A DNA stretch of 64,000 nucleotides from Demequina aestuarii (GCF_000975095.1 NZ_BBRD01000001.1:114714-178713); one strand, 5' to 3'. Positions 32,923 to 42,320 are shown, counted from the stretch's first letter. Numbers and translations are program-made. The notes: a model not told the origin generated them from the sequence alone.

Positions 32923-33150
32923 ATGGTCGACGCTGCCCCGCCCTCAGGTGCGGCCGATGAGTGGATGTGGATCCTGGGGGGCGCTCGGCCCCCTCACGAA
33001 GACCGGCCGCCTGACGAGGAACGCCATTCCTGCTCGATCCGGAGGAATACAGTGTGCGGGGGGCCGCGACAGCGACCAGCCGCGCCGGCTCACGTCCGTG
33101 CGCACGACCAGACGACCCGTCCCACGGGGACGAGAACAGGAGCACACCCG

Positions 33151-33753
33151 ATGTCCGTGCGAATCGTGGAGTCCGCAGACGTGGCTGAAGGCGCGCAGAT
33201 CGGCGACGGGTCATCCGTCTGGCACCTCGCGCAGGTGCGGGAGGGCGCCGTGCTCGGCCGCGACTGCGTGGTGGGTCGAGGCGCCTACATCGGCACGGGC
33301 GTCACGATGGGCGATGGCTGCAAGGTGCAGAACTACGCGCTCGTGTATGAGCCCGCGACGCTCGCCGACGGCGTGTTCATCGGTCCCGCGGTCGTGCTCA
33401 CGAATGACCACTTCCCGAGAGCCGTCAATGCAGACCTCACCCCCAAGTCGGCACACGACTGGGAACCCGTGGGCGTCACGATCGAGACCGGCGCGTCCAT
33501 TGGCGCGAGAGCCGTCTGCGTCGCTCCCGTCACGATCGGGGCCTGGGCGACGGTGGCGGCGGGTGCTGTCGTCACCAAGGACGTCCCCGCGTACGCCCTG
33601 GTCGCAGGAGTCCCCGCTCGGCGCATTCGCTGGGTGGGCAAGGCGGGCGTTCCCCTCGAGGCCTCGGGCGACAACCTGTGGCGTTGCCCGGAGACCGGCG
33701 ACCTCTACCGCGAACGCGACGATACACTGGTGCACGAATCGTCCCCCTCGTAA
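33151..33753 (+). CDS. wbpD: UDP-sugar N-acetyltransferase, WbpD-like left-handed beta-helix
   Basis: A 200-aa hexapeptide-repeat acetyltransferase. Repeated isoleucine/valine-glycine hexads run from about residue 8 to 150 (IGDGSSVWHLAQV, IGTGVTMGDGCKVQNYALVY, IGPAVVLTNDHFPRA). The sequence ALVYEPATLADGVFIGPAVVLTND is close to WbpD/WlbB, which acetylates the 3-amino group of a UDP-2-acetamido-3-amino uronic acid. It is the first gene of a four-gene cassette with the aminotransferase, oxidoreductase and dehydrogenase of the same pathway. The start is preceded by ACAGGAG. Confidence 0.88.
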   Translation: MSVRIVESADVAEGAQIGDGSSVWHLAQVREGAVLGRDCVVGRGAYIGTGVTMGDGCKVQNYALVYEPATLADGVFIGPAVVLTNDHFPRAVNADLTPKSAHDWEPVGVTIETGASIGARAVCVAPVTIGAWATVAAGAVVTKDVPAYALVAGVPARRIRWVGKAGVPLEASGDNLWRCPETGDLYRERDDTLVHESSPS

Positions 33754-33789
33754 CCCCTAACACGGGCGCGCCACGCGCCGGAGGACCAT

Positions 33790-34881
33790 ATGACAGCTCA
33801 GACGATCCCTGCCGCCAAGCCCATCATCGGTGACGACGAGCGCGAAGCCGTCGATCGCGTGATGCGCTCGGGCATGATCGCTCAAGGTCCGGAAGTGGCC
33901 GCGTTCGAACGCGAGTTCGGCGAGAGACTGGTGGACGGTCACGAGTGCGTGGCGGTGTCGTCTGGCACGTCCGGACTCCACCTCGGGCTCCTCGCCGCGG
34001 GGGTGAGGCCCGGAGACGAGGTCATCGTCCCCTCGTTCACCTTCGCCGCCACCGCCAACTCCGTCGCGCTCGCCGGGGCGACCCCGGTGTTCGCGGACAT
34101 CGAGCCCACGTACTTCTGCCTCGACCCCGCATCGGTGGAGGCCGCGATCACACCGCGCACCAAGGCGATCATGCCGGTGCACCTCTACGGTCACCCGGCG
34201 AACATGACAGCGCTGCGAGACATCGCGGATCGGCACGGCATCGCGCTGTACGAAGACGCTGCCCAGGCCCACGGTGCGCAGTGGCAGGGCGCTCCGGTCG
34301 GTTCTTTCGGCGACTTTGCAATGTTCAGCCTCTATCCCACCAAGAACATGACGTCGGGTGAGGGCGGCATGGTGTCCTGCGGCTCGGCCGAGGTGGCACG
34401 AGCCTTGCGGCTGCTGCGCAACCAGGGCATGGAGCGTCGCTACGAGAACGAGGTCGTGGGCTTCAACGCGCGCATGACCGACATCCACGCCGCGATCGGC
34501 CGGGTGCAACTGGGCAAGCTTCCCGGCTGGACCGCACAGCGCCAGCAGAATGCGGCCTACCTCGATGCCCACCTCGAGGGCGTATCGACGCCTGCGGTCG
34601 CCGACGGTGCGGTGCACGTCTACCACCAGTACACGATCAGGGTCGAGGGAGACCGCGACGGCTTCGCGAAGGCGCTGCTCGACGAGCACGGCGTGGGCTC
34701 GGGCGTCTACTACCCGATCCCCAATCACGAGCTGCCGTCCTTCAACTTGGAGTTCGACCTTCCGGAGACCCGTCGCGCGTGCGCCGAGGTGCTCTCTCTC
34801 CCCGTTCACCCTTCGCTGTCCGAGGACGACCTCGAGCGCATCGCCGTGGCTGTGAACACGATCTCGAAGGCAGGTGCGTGA
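33790..34881 (+). CDS. wbpE: DegT/DnrJ/EryC1 sugar aminotransferase, WbpE-like
   Basis: A 363-aa PLP aminotransferase of the sugar-nucleotide family. The PLP lysine is K185 in FSLYPTKNMTSGEGG, and the family motif EDAAQAHGA lies about 30 residues before it. GTSGLHLGLLAAGVRPGDEVI at the N-terminus completes the signature. In the WbpB/E/D/A pathway this enzyme adds the 3-amino group to UDP-2-acetamido-2-deoxy-3-keto-glucuronic acid, using glutamate. It overlaps the following Gfo/Idh/MocA gene (TGATG). Confidence 0.9.
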   Translation: MTAQTIPAAKPIIGDDEREAVDRVMRSGMIAQGPEVAAFEREFGERLVDGHECVAVSSGTSGLHLGLLAAGVRPGDEVIVPSFTFAATANSVALAGATPVFADIEPTYFCLDPASVEAAITPRTKAIMPVHLYGHPANMTALRDIADRHGIALYEDAAQAHGAQWQGAPVGSFGDFAMFSLYPTKNMTSGEGGMVSCGSAEVARALRLLRNQGMERRYENEVVGFNARMTDIHAAIGRVQLGKLPGWTAQRQQNAAYLDAHLEGVSTPAVADGAVHVYHQYTIRVEGDRDGFAKALLDEHGVGSGVYYPIPNHELPSFNLEFDLPETRRACAEVLSLPVHPSLSEDDLERIAVAVNTISKAGA

Positions 34882-35867
34882 TGGCGACGTTGCGAGCAGG
34901 ACTCGTCGGAGTCGGAATGATGGGGCGTCACCACGCCCGTGTGCTGCGATCGCTCGAGGGCGTGGACCTGGTCGGTGTCGCCGACGCTGGGGGAGACCCT
35001 CACGGAGTGGCGGGCGGACTCGAGCTTCACCAGGACATCGACGGGCTGCTGGGGATGGGCCTCGATTACGTGGTCATCGCCGTCCCGACGGCACTCCACG
35101 AGGAGTTCGCACTGAAGGCGGCCGCAGCCGGCGTTCACGCGCTCGTGGAGAAGCCGCTCGCGCCATCGCCGGAGGCGGCTGCTCGGGTGGCCGCGGCGTT
35201 CACGGACGCAGGCCTCGTGGGTGCGGTCGGCCACATCGAGCGCTACAACCCGGCGCTTCAGCAGCTGCGCTCGCGCCTGGAACAGGGCGACCTCGGAGAG
35301 ATGTACCAGGTCGTCACGCGACGCCAGGGCCCGTTCCCCGCACGCATCGCGGACGTCGGCGTGGTCAAGGACCTGGCGACGCACGACATCGACCTCACGG
35401 CGTGGGTGACGCAGTCCAACTACGCATCCGTGTCCGCGCAGGCGGGCCACAAGAGCGGCCGCGAGCACGAGGACCTGATCGCCGTGACCGGCCGGCTCCA
35501 CAACGACGCGGTGGTGAACCACCTGGTCAACTGGCTGTCGCCCATCAAGGAGCGCGTCTCAGTCGTCACCGGCGAGCGCGGAGCCTTCGTGGCGGACACG
35601 CTGACGGCGGACCTCTACTTCTACTCGAACGGTACGGTCGCCACGGAGTGGGACACCGTCGCCGGATTCCGCGGAGTGAGCGAAGGCAACATGGTGCGCT
35701 ACGCGTTCGCCAAGCCCGAGCCGCTCAAGGTGGAGCATGAGGCCTTCCGTGACGCCGTCCTCGGGCTGGAGTCGGACATCGTCACCATGGAGCACGGTCT
35801 CAACACGGTGACCGTGGCCGAGGCCGTGCTCGAATCCGCCCGCACCAATACCACCATCAGACTGTAG
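34881..35867 (+). CDS. wbpB: Gfo/Idh/MocA oxidoreductase, WbpB-like
   Basis: A 328-aa NAD-dependent dehydrogenase. The Rossmann loop VGVGMMGRHH is near residue 9, then the EKPLAP motif with its catalytic lysine near residue 94, and GHIERYNPA, the WbpB/WlbA hallmark. It oxidises the 3-OH of UDP-GlcNAcA so that the aminotransferase can act. The overlap with wbpE and the same-strand layout with wbpA support one transcript. Confidence 0.9.
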   Translation: MATLRAGLVGVGMMGRHHARVLRSLEGVDLVGVADAGGDPHGVAGGLELHQDIDGLLGMGLDYVVIAVPTALHEEFALKAAAAGVHALVEKPLAPSPEAAARVAAAFTDAGLVGAVGHIERYNPALQQLRSRLEQGDLGEMYQVVTRRQGPFPARIADVGVVKDLATHDIDLTAWVTQSNYASVSAQAGHKSGREHEDLIAVTGRLHNDAVVNHLVNWLSPIKERVSVVTGERGAFVADTLTADLYFYSNGTVATEWDTVAGFRGVSEGNMVRYAFAKPEPLKVEHEAFRDAVLGLESDIVTMEHGLNTVTVAEAVLESARTNTTIRL

Positions 35868-35942
35868 ACAGACGCGCGACCGGTGGTACGCAGGCGAGCG
35901 ATTGCTCGCGTCGACCGGGCCGCGCCGAGCGAGGAGCACCTC

Positions 35943-37247
35943 ATGAAGATCGCCGTCATCGCGCTGGGGAAGATCGGCCTGCCGCTGGCCGTCCAGTTCG
36001 CCTCGAAGGGCCACGACGTCGTCGGCGTCGACGTGAACGAACGCATTGTGCAGCTGGTGAACGAGGGCACCGAGCCGTTCCCGGGTGAAGCGCACCTGCA
36101 GGAGAAGCTGTCGGAGCTCGTCCCCGCAGGTCGCCTGCGCGCCACCACGGACTATGCCGAGGCCGTTCCTGGTGCCGACGCCGTCGTCATCGTCGTGCCG
36201 CTGTTCGTCAACGACCAGACCTGGCAGCCCGACTTCGGCTGGATGGACGGCGCGACGCGATCGCTCGCCGAGCACCTGACTCCGGGCACGCTCATCTCGT
36301 ACGAGACCACTCTGCCCGTGGGCACCACGCGCACTCGCTGGGTTCCGCTGATCGAGGAGATCTCCGGCCTGCAGGAGGGCGCCGACTTCCACGCGGTCTT
36401 CTCCCCCGAGCGCGTCCTCACGGGCCGTGTCTTCGCCGACCTCCGCCGGTATCCGAAGCTGATCGGCGCCCTGTCGGATGAGGGCACCCGTCGGGCGCGG
36501 GAGTTCTACGAGGCCGTTCTCGACTTCGACGAGCGCCCAGACCTGCAGCGCCCCAACGGGGTGTGGGACCTCGGCACCGCGGAGGCCTCGGAGCTTGCCA
36601 AGCTCGCCGAGACCACGTACCGCGACGTGAACATCGGGCTGGCCAATCAGTTCGCCCGGTTCGCGGACCAGAACGGCATCGACATCTACAAGGTGATCGA
36701 GGCGTCGAACTCTCAGCCGTACAGCCACATTCACCGTCCCGGCATCGCCGTCGGCGGCCACTGCATCCCGGTGTACCCACGGCTCTACCTGTTCAACGAC
36801 CCGGACGCCACCGTGGTGCGTGCCGCGCGCGAGGCCAACGCAGCCATGCCGCACTATGCCGTGGATCTGGCGTCGGCTGCGCTGGGCGGGTCACTGGCAA
36901 ACCAGACGGTCGTCGTGCTCGGCGCGTCGTACCGGGGCGGCGTCAAGGAGACGGCCTTCTCCGGCGTCTTCGCGACGGTCGCGGCGCTCGAGTCGCGAGG
37001 GGCGAGCGTGCTCGTGCACGACCCGATGTACACCGACGAGGAGATCGCCGGCTTCGGTTGGATTCCCTACACGATGGGCGGTGCGGTGGACGCCGCGGTC
37101 CTCCAGGCAGACCACGCGGAGTACTCCGCTCTCGTCCCGGACGACCTTCCCGGCATCCGCGTGCTCGTGGACGGCCGCAATGTGACGGACCCCGCGGCGT
37201 GGGCGTCCGTGACGAGGGTCGTCATCGGCGACGGCGAGGCGCGCTAG
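35943..37247 (+). CDS. wbpA: UDP-N-acetylglucosamine/mannosamine 6-dehydrogenase, WbpA-like
   Basis: A 434-aa UDP-sugar dehydrogenase. It has an N-terminal NAD fold (VIALGKIGLPLAVQFASKGH), a central helical domain with SPERV, and the catalytic cysteine C274 in GGHCIPVYP. It oxidises C6 of a UDP-N-acetyl hexosamine to the uronic acid in two steps, the first reaction of the cassette. With wbpD/E/B it should make UDP-2,3-diacetamido-2,3-dideoxy-uronic acid. The stop overlaps the stop of the convergent proC in the tetramer CTAG. Confidence 0.9.
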   Translation: MKIAVIALGKIGLPLAVQFASKGHDVVGVDVNERIVQLVNEGTEPFPGEAHLQEKLSELVPAGRLRATTDYAEAVPGADAVVIVVPLFVNDQTWQPDFGWMDGATRSLAEHLTPGTLISYETTLPVGTTRTRWVPLIEEISGLQEGADFHAVFSPERVLTGRVFADLRRYPKLIGALSDEGTRRAREFYEAVLDFDERPDLQRPNGVWDLGTAEASELAKLAETTYRDVNIGLANQFARFADQNGIDIYKVIEASNSQPYSHIHRPGIAVGGHCIPVYPRLYLFNDPDATVVRAAREANAAMPHYAVDLASAALGGSLANQTVVVLGASYRGGVKETAFSGVFATVAALESRGASVLVHDPMYTDEEIAGFGWIPYTMGGAVDAAVLQADHAEYSALVPDDLPGIRVLVDGRNVTDPAAWASVTRVVIGDGEAR

Positions 37248-38089
37248 TCGCCGAGCTCCTGAGCGAGCTCCTTGGAGCGCGCGGCTGCGGCATTCGCCCC
37301 GGCTGAGACGACTCCCTGCAGCCCGGCGTGCTCCATCGCATTGAGGGCCGCGATGGTGGTGCCCCCCGGGGAGCTCACGCGTCGACGCAGCGTCTGCGGG
37401 GCGTCTCCCGACTCCATCAGCAACTGGGCGGCGCCCACGAACGTCTGGGCGGCGAGCTGAGTGGCGAGGGTGCGGTCGAGGCCGTGGGCGACGCCCGCCT
37501 CGGTGAGCGCCTCGACCACGGCGTAGAAATACGCGGGCCCGGACCCGGAGACGGCGGTCACCGCATCGAGGTCGTCCTCGGCGACGGTGACCACCAGGCC
37601 GGTGGCGCGCAGCATCGACTCAGTGATCCCCAGGTGTTGGGTCGAGGCGTGCGATCCGGCGGCGATGGCGGTCGCGCCACGCGCGACGATGGCGGGGGTG
37701 TTGGGCATGCACCGCACCACCGGCGCACCCTCGGGCAGTCGCCTCTCGTAGAACGACGTGGGCAGCCCGGCCGCCACCGTGACGACGAGGGCGCCCGGCT
37801 TGTAGGCCGGTGCGATCTGCGCGAGCGCAGCGTCGGCGTCTTGAGGCTTGACGGCGATGACGATGACCTCGGCCCCGTCGACGGCCTCGGCGATGGACTG
37901 GGAGGTGCGAATGCCGTGTGCCTCTTCGAGGGCACCGGCGCGGTCCCGGTCCTTCTCCGCGACCGTGATCCCCTCGACGGGCCAGCCGGCCACCCTGATC
38001 GCGGTGATGATGGTGCCGCCCATCACACCGCCGCCGATCACGGCGACGCGGGGCGTCTCGGTCGTGGACGTCGTCGTCTCTTCGCTCAT
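37244..38089 (-). CDS. proC: Pyrroline-5-carboxylate reductase
   Basis: A 281-aa enzyme of proline synthesis that reduces pyrroline-5-carboxylate with NADPH. The Rossmann start VAVIGGGVMGGTIITAI, the VIAVKPQDAD block, PVVRCMPNTPA and the C-terminal signature LRRRVSSPGGTTIAALNAME are all present and in order. Length is normal. The 3' end meets the convergent dehydrogenase gene with overlapping stops and no visible terminator between them. Confidence 0.96.
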   Translation of the reverse strand: MSEETTTSTTETPRVAVIGGGVMGGTIITAIRVAGWPVEGITVAEKDRDRAGALEEAHGIRTSQSIAEAVDGAEVIVIAVKPQDADAALAQIAPAYKPGALVVTVAAGLPTSFYERRLPEGAPVVRCMPNTPAIVARGATAIAAGSHASTQHLGITESMLRATGLVVTVAEDDLDAVTAVSGSGPAYFYAVVEALTEAGVAHGLDRTLATQLAAQTFVGAAQLLMESGDAPQTLRRRVSSPGGTTIAALNAMEHAGLQGVVSAGANAAAARSKELAQELGD

Positions 38090-38164
38090 CCCGTCAGGCT
38101 AGCTGATCGCTCGGACGGCCGATGCGACCGCTGGCTCCCAGCCCTGACGCGCACCTGTGCGCGG

Positions 38165-39283
38165 CTACAGCGGGAAGATCGCGTAGAAGTCCTCGACGGC
38201 GTCGGCCGGCCCGGTCAGCTCGAACACGACCGTGCCGTTGCGCCACACCACCGTCTGTCCGGCGTCCGCCGCTACGGTGGCGCGTTCGCCCACCTGGGTG
38301 CCCCCGGCATTCACGGGCTCGCGACCGGAGCCGTCCGCGGCGAGCGCCTCGAACTGAGCGACCGCGGCCTCCTCGTCGAAGTGCTGAATCGCGCGCACCG
38401 TGAGCGTGGTCGTCTGATCGCCGTAGGTGAGGACGGCGACCTCGGCGGCGCGGGCCTCGAGGTCAAGCGTCACGACTGCCGGCGCCTCGAGCTCCGTCAT
38501 GGCGTAGAGGCCGACGATGCCTGGCATGGCGGACTGGAAATCGGTGGGGTCCTCGAGCACGACGGGGTCGAGCGCCGCCACCTCTGGCGGCGCCACGATC
38601 ACCGCAGGCGTGAGCTCCACCTGATCCTCGGGCCACAGCGCGAGGTACAGCACGTAGCCGACGCCGCCCATGACGAGCAGACCGGCGATGATGAGGGCTG
38701 GCACGGAGCGCCACCACGGCGCCGCCGCAGCCGCAGGGCGGTCGCCGTCCCTGCCATCACCGTCGGCGCTCGGCTGCGTGTCTGGGTCGGGAGGAGAGCC
38801 AGCGCTGACGCGCGGTGTGTAGGCGGGAACGCCGTCGTTCACGACCGGCGATGGCGGTCGCTGCGCGACAGGGGCGCCGTCCTGCGCAGTTCCCTCCGAG
38901 GGACTCGAGTCGCGGGTGAGCGGGGTGACCATGGGAACGCCTCCTAGCGGAGTGGGCGCGCCAGATGCCGACAGCGACGCGCTGCGCACCGCGGAGTCGC
39001 CAAGCGCGCTGAAGGTGTCGCGGTCGGGCTCCGCGCGGCTCTCGTGACCCATCGAGGGGGCCGTCGGTGCCGATGGAGCCTGCGGGAGGATCTCATGCTG
39101 CGGCGGCAGGGCGACGGGCGCGATGACGTCGGCGTCGCCGATGTCGATCGGCTCGGGCCGCGGCGCAGTGAGACGGGACGACGGCATGGACGGCTTCGAG
39201 GGTGCCACCGACCCTCGGCCGGCGTCGTCGCCGTGCACCGGAAGCCAGGGGTTCCGGGTCTCACCCGAGTTCTGCGTCGCCAT
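38165..39283 (-). CDS. Large single-pass membrane protein with disordered N-terminus
   Basis: 372 aa. The first ~190 residues are a low-complexity Pro/Ser/Asp-rich segment likely to be cytoplasmic and disordered. One transmembrane helix follows at about 193-215 (SVPALIIAGLLVMGGVGYVLYLAL, broken here into its start), then a ~155-residue extracellular domain of mixed strands. There are no recognised motifs. A membrane-anchored protein with a long cytoplasmic tail, possibly a substrate or scaffold for cell-wall or cell-division factors, is only a guess. Confidence 0.7.
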   Translation of the reverse strand: MATQNSGETRNPWLPVHGDDAGRGSVAPSKPSMPSSRLTAPRPEPIDIGDADVIAPVALPPQHEILPQAPSAPTAPSMGHESRAEPDRDTFSALGDSAVRSASLSASGAPTPLGGVPMVTPLTRDSSPSEGTAQDGAPVAQRPPSPVVNDGVPAYTPRVSAGSPPDPDTQPSADGDGRDGDRPAAAAAPWWRSVPALIIAGLLVMGGVGYVLYLALWPEDQVELTPAVIVAPPEVAALDPVVLEDPTDFQSAMPGIVGLYAMTELEAPAVVTLDLEARAAEVAVLTYGDQTTTLTVRAIQHFDEEAAVAQFEALAADGSGREPVNAGGTQVGERATVAADAGQTVVWRNGTVVFELTGPADAVEDFYAIFPL

Positions 39284-39367
39284 GGGGTCAGCCTACGGCG
39301 GGCAGGCCGACACGACCAGGAAAGGCGCGGTGCGCCGCGTGTCTGAGCCCCGGGATAGCGTGTCCGC

Positions 39368-40750
39368 ATGGCCACCAGCACTCGCACCGCCCGTCCCGGC
39401 TACCGCTGCACCGAATGCGGGTGGACGGCTGCCAAGTGGGTGGGACAGTGCGGCGAGTGCCAATCGTGGGGAACCGTGATCGAGGCGAGTGCCGCCCCCG
39501 TGGGCTCGTCCACCAGAGCCACCTCGACGAGCACGCCTGCTCGTCCCATCGGCGAGGTCGAGGCCACGGCGTCGGAGCGCCGCGCGACCGGGGTCAGCGA
39601 GTTCGACCGGGTGCTCGGCGGCGGCTTGGTCCCCGGTGCGGTCGTGCTGCTCGCGGGCGAGCCAGGGGTGGGCAAGTCCACGCTGCTCCTGGACGTCGCC
39701 GCGCGCGCCGCGCGGTCGGGCTCCAGGGTCCTGTATGTGACCGGAGAGGAGTCCGCGGGGCAGGTGCGCCTGCGGGCTGAGCGCATCGGGGCGCTCGACA
39801 CCGGCATGCTGCTCGCGGCAGAGACCGATCTGGGTGCCGTCCTGGCGCATATCGATCAGGTGCAGCCGCAGCTGCTGATGGTCGACTCGATCCAGACCAT
39901 CGCTTCGTCAGCCATCGACGGCACGCCGGGCGGCGTGGGCCAGGTGCGCGAGGTGGCGTCCTCATTGATTCAGGCCGCCAAGCTGCGCGGGTTCCCCATG
40001 GTGCTGGTGGGACACGTGACCCGCGAGGGCACAGTGGCGGGTCCCCGACTCGTCGAGCACCTCGTCGACGTGGTGTGTCAGTTCGAGGGGGAGCAGCACT
40101 CGCAGCTGCGCCTGCTGCGCGCGATCAAGAACCGCTACGGCTCGGTCGATGAAGTGGGCTGCTTCCAGCTCGTCGACACCGGCATCGAAGGCGTCTCTGA
40201 TCCGTCCGGGCTGTTCCTGTCGCGCGAGGGCGCGCATGTCGCGGGCACGTGCGCCACCATCACCATCGACGGCAAGCGGCCCCTGCCGGCAGAGATCCAG
40301 GCGCTCGTGGCCCCCAGCGCACTGAGCAATCCGCGGCGCGCGACGTCGGGGATCGACTCCTCCCGCGTCGCCATGATCCTTGCGGTCCTGCAGCGGCGAG
40401 TGGGGGTCGCTGTGGCGGCCGACGATGTCTACGTGTCGACCATCGGCGGCGCGCGCGTGACGGAGCCGGCCGCAGACGTCGCGCTGGCTCTCGCACTGGC
40501 CTCGGCACGAGGCGACTCTCCCGTCCGCGAGGGACTGGTGGCCATCGGTGAGGTGGCGTTGTCGGGTGCGGTGAGGCCGGTCCACGGCATCGGACAGCGC
40601 GTGGCGGAGGCCGCGCGGCTCGGGTTCACCGAAGTGATCGTGCCGGCCAGCGCATCGGCCGTCGAGGCGCCCGCCGGGGTGACGGCGCACGCGGTGGGGA
40701 GCCTCCGAGACGCGGTCGGCGTGGCGCTGCCGCGCCTCACGGCTGGCTGA
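39368..40750 (+). CDS. radA: DNA repair protein RadA
   Basis: A 460-aa RecA-like branch-migration factor for recombinational repair. It has a zinc finger (CTECG ... CGEC, residues ~14-31), Walker A GEPGVGKST, Walker B LLMVDSIQ, the RadA-specific KNRYG motif (KNRYGSVDEVG) and a C-terminal Lon-protease-like domain (from about 330). Length and order are canonical. It is divergent from a membrane-protein gene. Confidence 0.97.
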   Translation: MATSTRTARPGYRCTECGWTAAKWVGQCGECQSWGTVIEASAAPVGSSTRATSTSTPARPIGEVEATASERRATGVSEFDRVLGGGLVPGAVVLLAGEPGVGKSTLLLDVAARAARSGSRVLYVTGEESAGQVRLRAERIGALDTGMLLAAETDLGAVLAHIDQVQPQLLMVDSIQTIASSAIDGTPGGVGQVREVASSLIQAAKLRGFPMVLVGHVTREGTVAGPRLVEHLVDVVCQFEGEQHSQLRLLRAIKNRYGSVDEVGCFQLVDTGIEGVSDPSGLFLSREGAHVAGTCATITIDGKRPLPAEIQALVAPSALSNPRRATSGIDSSRVAMILAVLQRRVGVAVAADDVYVSTIGGARVTEPAADVALALALASARGDSPVREGLVAIGEVALSGAVRPVHGIGQRVAEAARLGFTEVIVPASASAVEAPAGVTAHAVGSLRDAVGVALPRLTAG

Positions 40751-40760
40751 CGGCGGCGAG

Positions 40761-41375
40761 TCAGCTCTCGATCAGGCGGAACTGGACCTCAGGCGCGGGC
40801 ACGCCGCCGATCGCGACGGCGGCCCAGTAGTAGCCGGCTTCCGCCTGGTCCTGGATGACCTCGCAGCCGTCGTCGACGCGTTGTCCGGTCCACGTGGCCT
40901 GCAGCGCCTCCTTGTCGCCGGGCTGGAGTATCCATTCCGAGCTGGGGAAAGCGGGGTCGTCGGAGCACCAGGTGGTCGAGTAGTAGATCTGCTCTCCCGA
41001 GCGGATGGTCACATCCGTGCCTGCGGTGGCCGTCGACAGCATGCAGGCGGTCGCGCCTGTGTGCTCGACACCCACGTCGAACGCGGGCATGGACCCCACG
41101 GTCACCTCCGGCGGAGACGCGGCCAGGGTGAGCGTCAGGTCATCCGACGTGCACTCGCGGCTCGGGTCGTCGGGGTCGACGGCCTGGGCCTCCGGGGAGG
41201 TCGGGGTGCTGGACCCCGTGTCCGGCTCCTCGCCGTCACCACTGCCGGCCAAGGTCGCGGAGATCAGGAACCATAGCAAGAGCACCAGCGCGGCCGCAGC
41301 GGCGACGACCACGAGCCTTCGACGCCAGTAGACGGCAGGTGGCTGGTCTCCGACGGGTCTGCGCATTCCGTCCAT
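40761..41375 (-). CDS. Hypothetical membrane-anchored protein
   Basis: 204 aa with one N-terminal transmembrane helix (about 20-43, RLVVVAAAAALVLLLWFLI as its core), a Thr/Ser/Pro/Asp-rich linker and an extracellular Ig-like beta domain with five cysteines that could form disulfides. A good ribosome site (GGAAGGAG) precedes the ATG. Similar short N-anchored proteins occur downstream of radA in Micrococcales, but the function is unknown. Confidence 0.72.
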   Translation of the reverse strand: MDGMRRPVGDQPPAVYWRRRLVVVAAAAALVLLLWFLISATLAGSGDGEEPDTGSSTPTSPEAQAVDPDDPSRECTSDDLTLTLAASPPEVTVGSMPAFDVGVEHTGATACMLSTATAGTDVTIRSGEQIYYSTTWCSDDPAFPSSEWILQPGDKEALQATWTGQRVDDGCEVIQDQAEAGYYWAAVAIGGVPAPEVQFRLIES

Positions 41376-41432
41376 GTGAGGCTCCTTCCTCTGAACGACG
41401 GTAGCCCCGCCGGGCGCTGGAACAATGGAGCC

Positions 41433-42320
41433 ATGCCGCATCTGTCCGACACCGCGATGGTGGGTGCCGTCGTCGAGTGGTTCGGGCAGGAGGCGCGCGA
41501 CCTGCCGTGGCGATCCCCCGAGTGCTCTCCGTGGGGAGTGCTCGTGTCCGAGGTGATGCTCCAACAGACGCCCGTCGTGCGTGTGGATCCGGTGTGGCGC
41601 GAGTGGATGGAGCGCTGGCCCACCCCGGCGGACCTCGCGGCGACGCCCCAAGCGGAGGCGGTCCGAGCGTGGGGCCGGCTCGGGTATCCGCGCCGCGCGA
41701 TGAGGCTGCGGGACTGTGCGATCGCCCTGGTCGCTGACCACGCTGGCGAGGTGCCTCGCACCACCGCCGAGCTGCGTGCCCTCCCCGGCATCGGCGAGTA
41801 CACCGCCGCAGCCGTCAGGGCGTTCGCATTCGGGGAGCACGACGTCGTGTTGGACACCAACGTGCGCCGGGTGATCGGTCGAGCGTGGCATGCTCGGCCG
41901 CTGCCGGCCGCGCACCTCACTCGCCCCGAGCGTGACCATGCCGCGAGCCTGGTGCCGGAGGGCGCTCGCGCATCGGCGCTGTGGAACGCGGGGGCCATGG
42001 AGCTTGGCGCACTGGTCTGCACGGCTCGCGCCCCGCGTTGCGAGGCGTGCGTGCTCGCGCCATCGTGCGCGTGGGTGGCGGCCGGAGCGCCGGGCCTCGA
42101 CCAGGCGCCGCGCCGCACCCAGGCGTGGCATGGCACCGACCGCCAGGTGCGCGGTCGCGTGCTGGCTCTCCTGCGCGCCGCGCAGGGCCCGGTCACGGTG
42201 ACCGGCCACGCGTCGCTCGAGGACGTGGCACCTGGCCAGCTCGATCGCTGCCTCGAGTCGCTCGTCGTCGACGGCCTGGTGACCCTGGTCTCGGAGGACC
42301 GAGGCGCCTACGCGCTGTGA
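41433..42320 (+). CDS. mutY: A/G-specific adenine DNA glycosylase
   Basis: A 295-aa HhH-GPD base-excision enzyme that removes adenine opposite 8-oxoguanine. Catalytic E40 (SEVMLQQTP) and D141 (LDTNVRRV) are intact, as are the HhH motif LPGIGEYTAAAV and the 4Fe-4S cysteines C-x6-C-x2-C-x5-C (CTARAPRCEACVLAPSC). The C-terminal MutT-like domain that reads 8-oxoG is missing; instead a ~70-residue winged-helix-like tail follows. This shorter form is usual in actinobacteria. Confidence 0.93.
   Translation: MPHLSDTAMVGAVVEWFGQEARDLPWRSPECSPWGVLVSEVMLQQTPVVRVDPVWREWMERWPTPADLAATPQAEAVRAWGRLGYPRRAMRLRDCAIALVADHAGEVPRTTAELRALPGIGEYTAAAVRAFAFGEHDVVLDTNVRRVIGRAWHARPLPAAHLTRPERDHAASLVPEGARASALWNAGAMELGALVCTARAPRCEACVLAPSCAWVAAGAPGLDQAPRRTQAWHGTDRQVRGRVLALLRAAQGPVTVTGHASLEDVAPGQLDRCLESLVVDGLVTLVSEDRGAYAL

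Noticed and set aside
32923..33150. 228-bp gap before the wbpD gene examined for a hidden gene or RNA
   Set aside because: No coding frame or strong structure. A weak ATTCCT-N11-AGGAAT inverted repeat at 33026-33048 is present but too short to call; the ribosome site for wbpD accounts for the last 15 bases.
38165..39283. Minus-strand protein as a shadow of a plus-strand gene
   Set aside because: Considered because of its low-complexity N-terminus, but it has a clean transmembrane helix and no plausible competing gene, so it was kept as a hypothetical gene.
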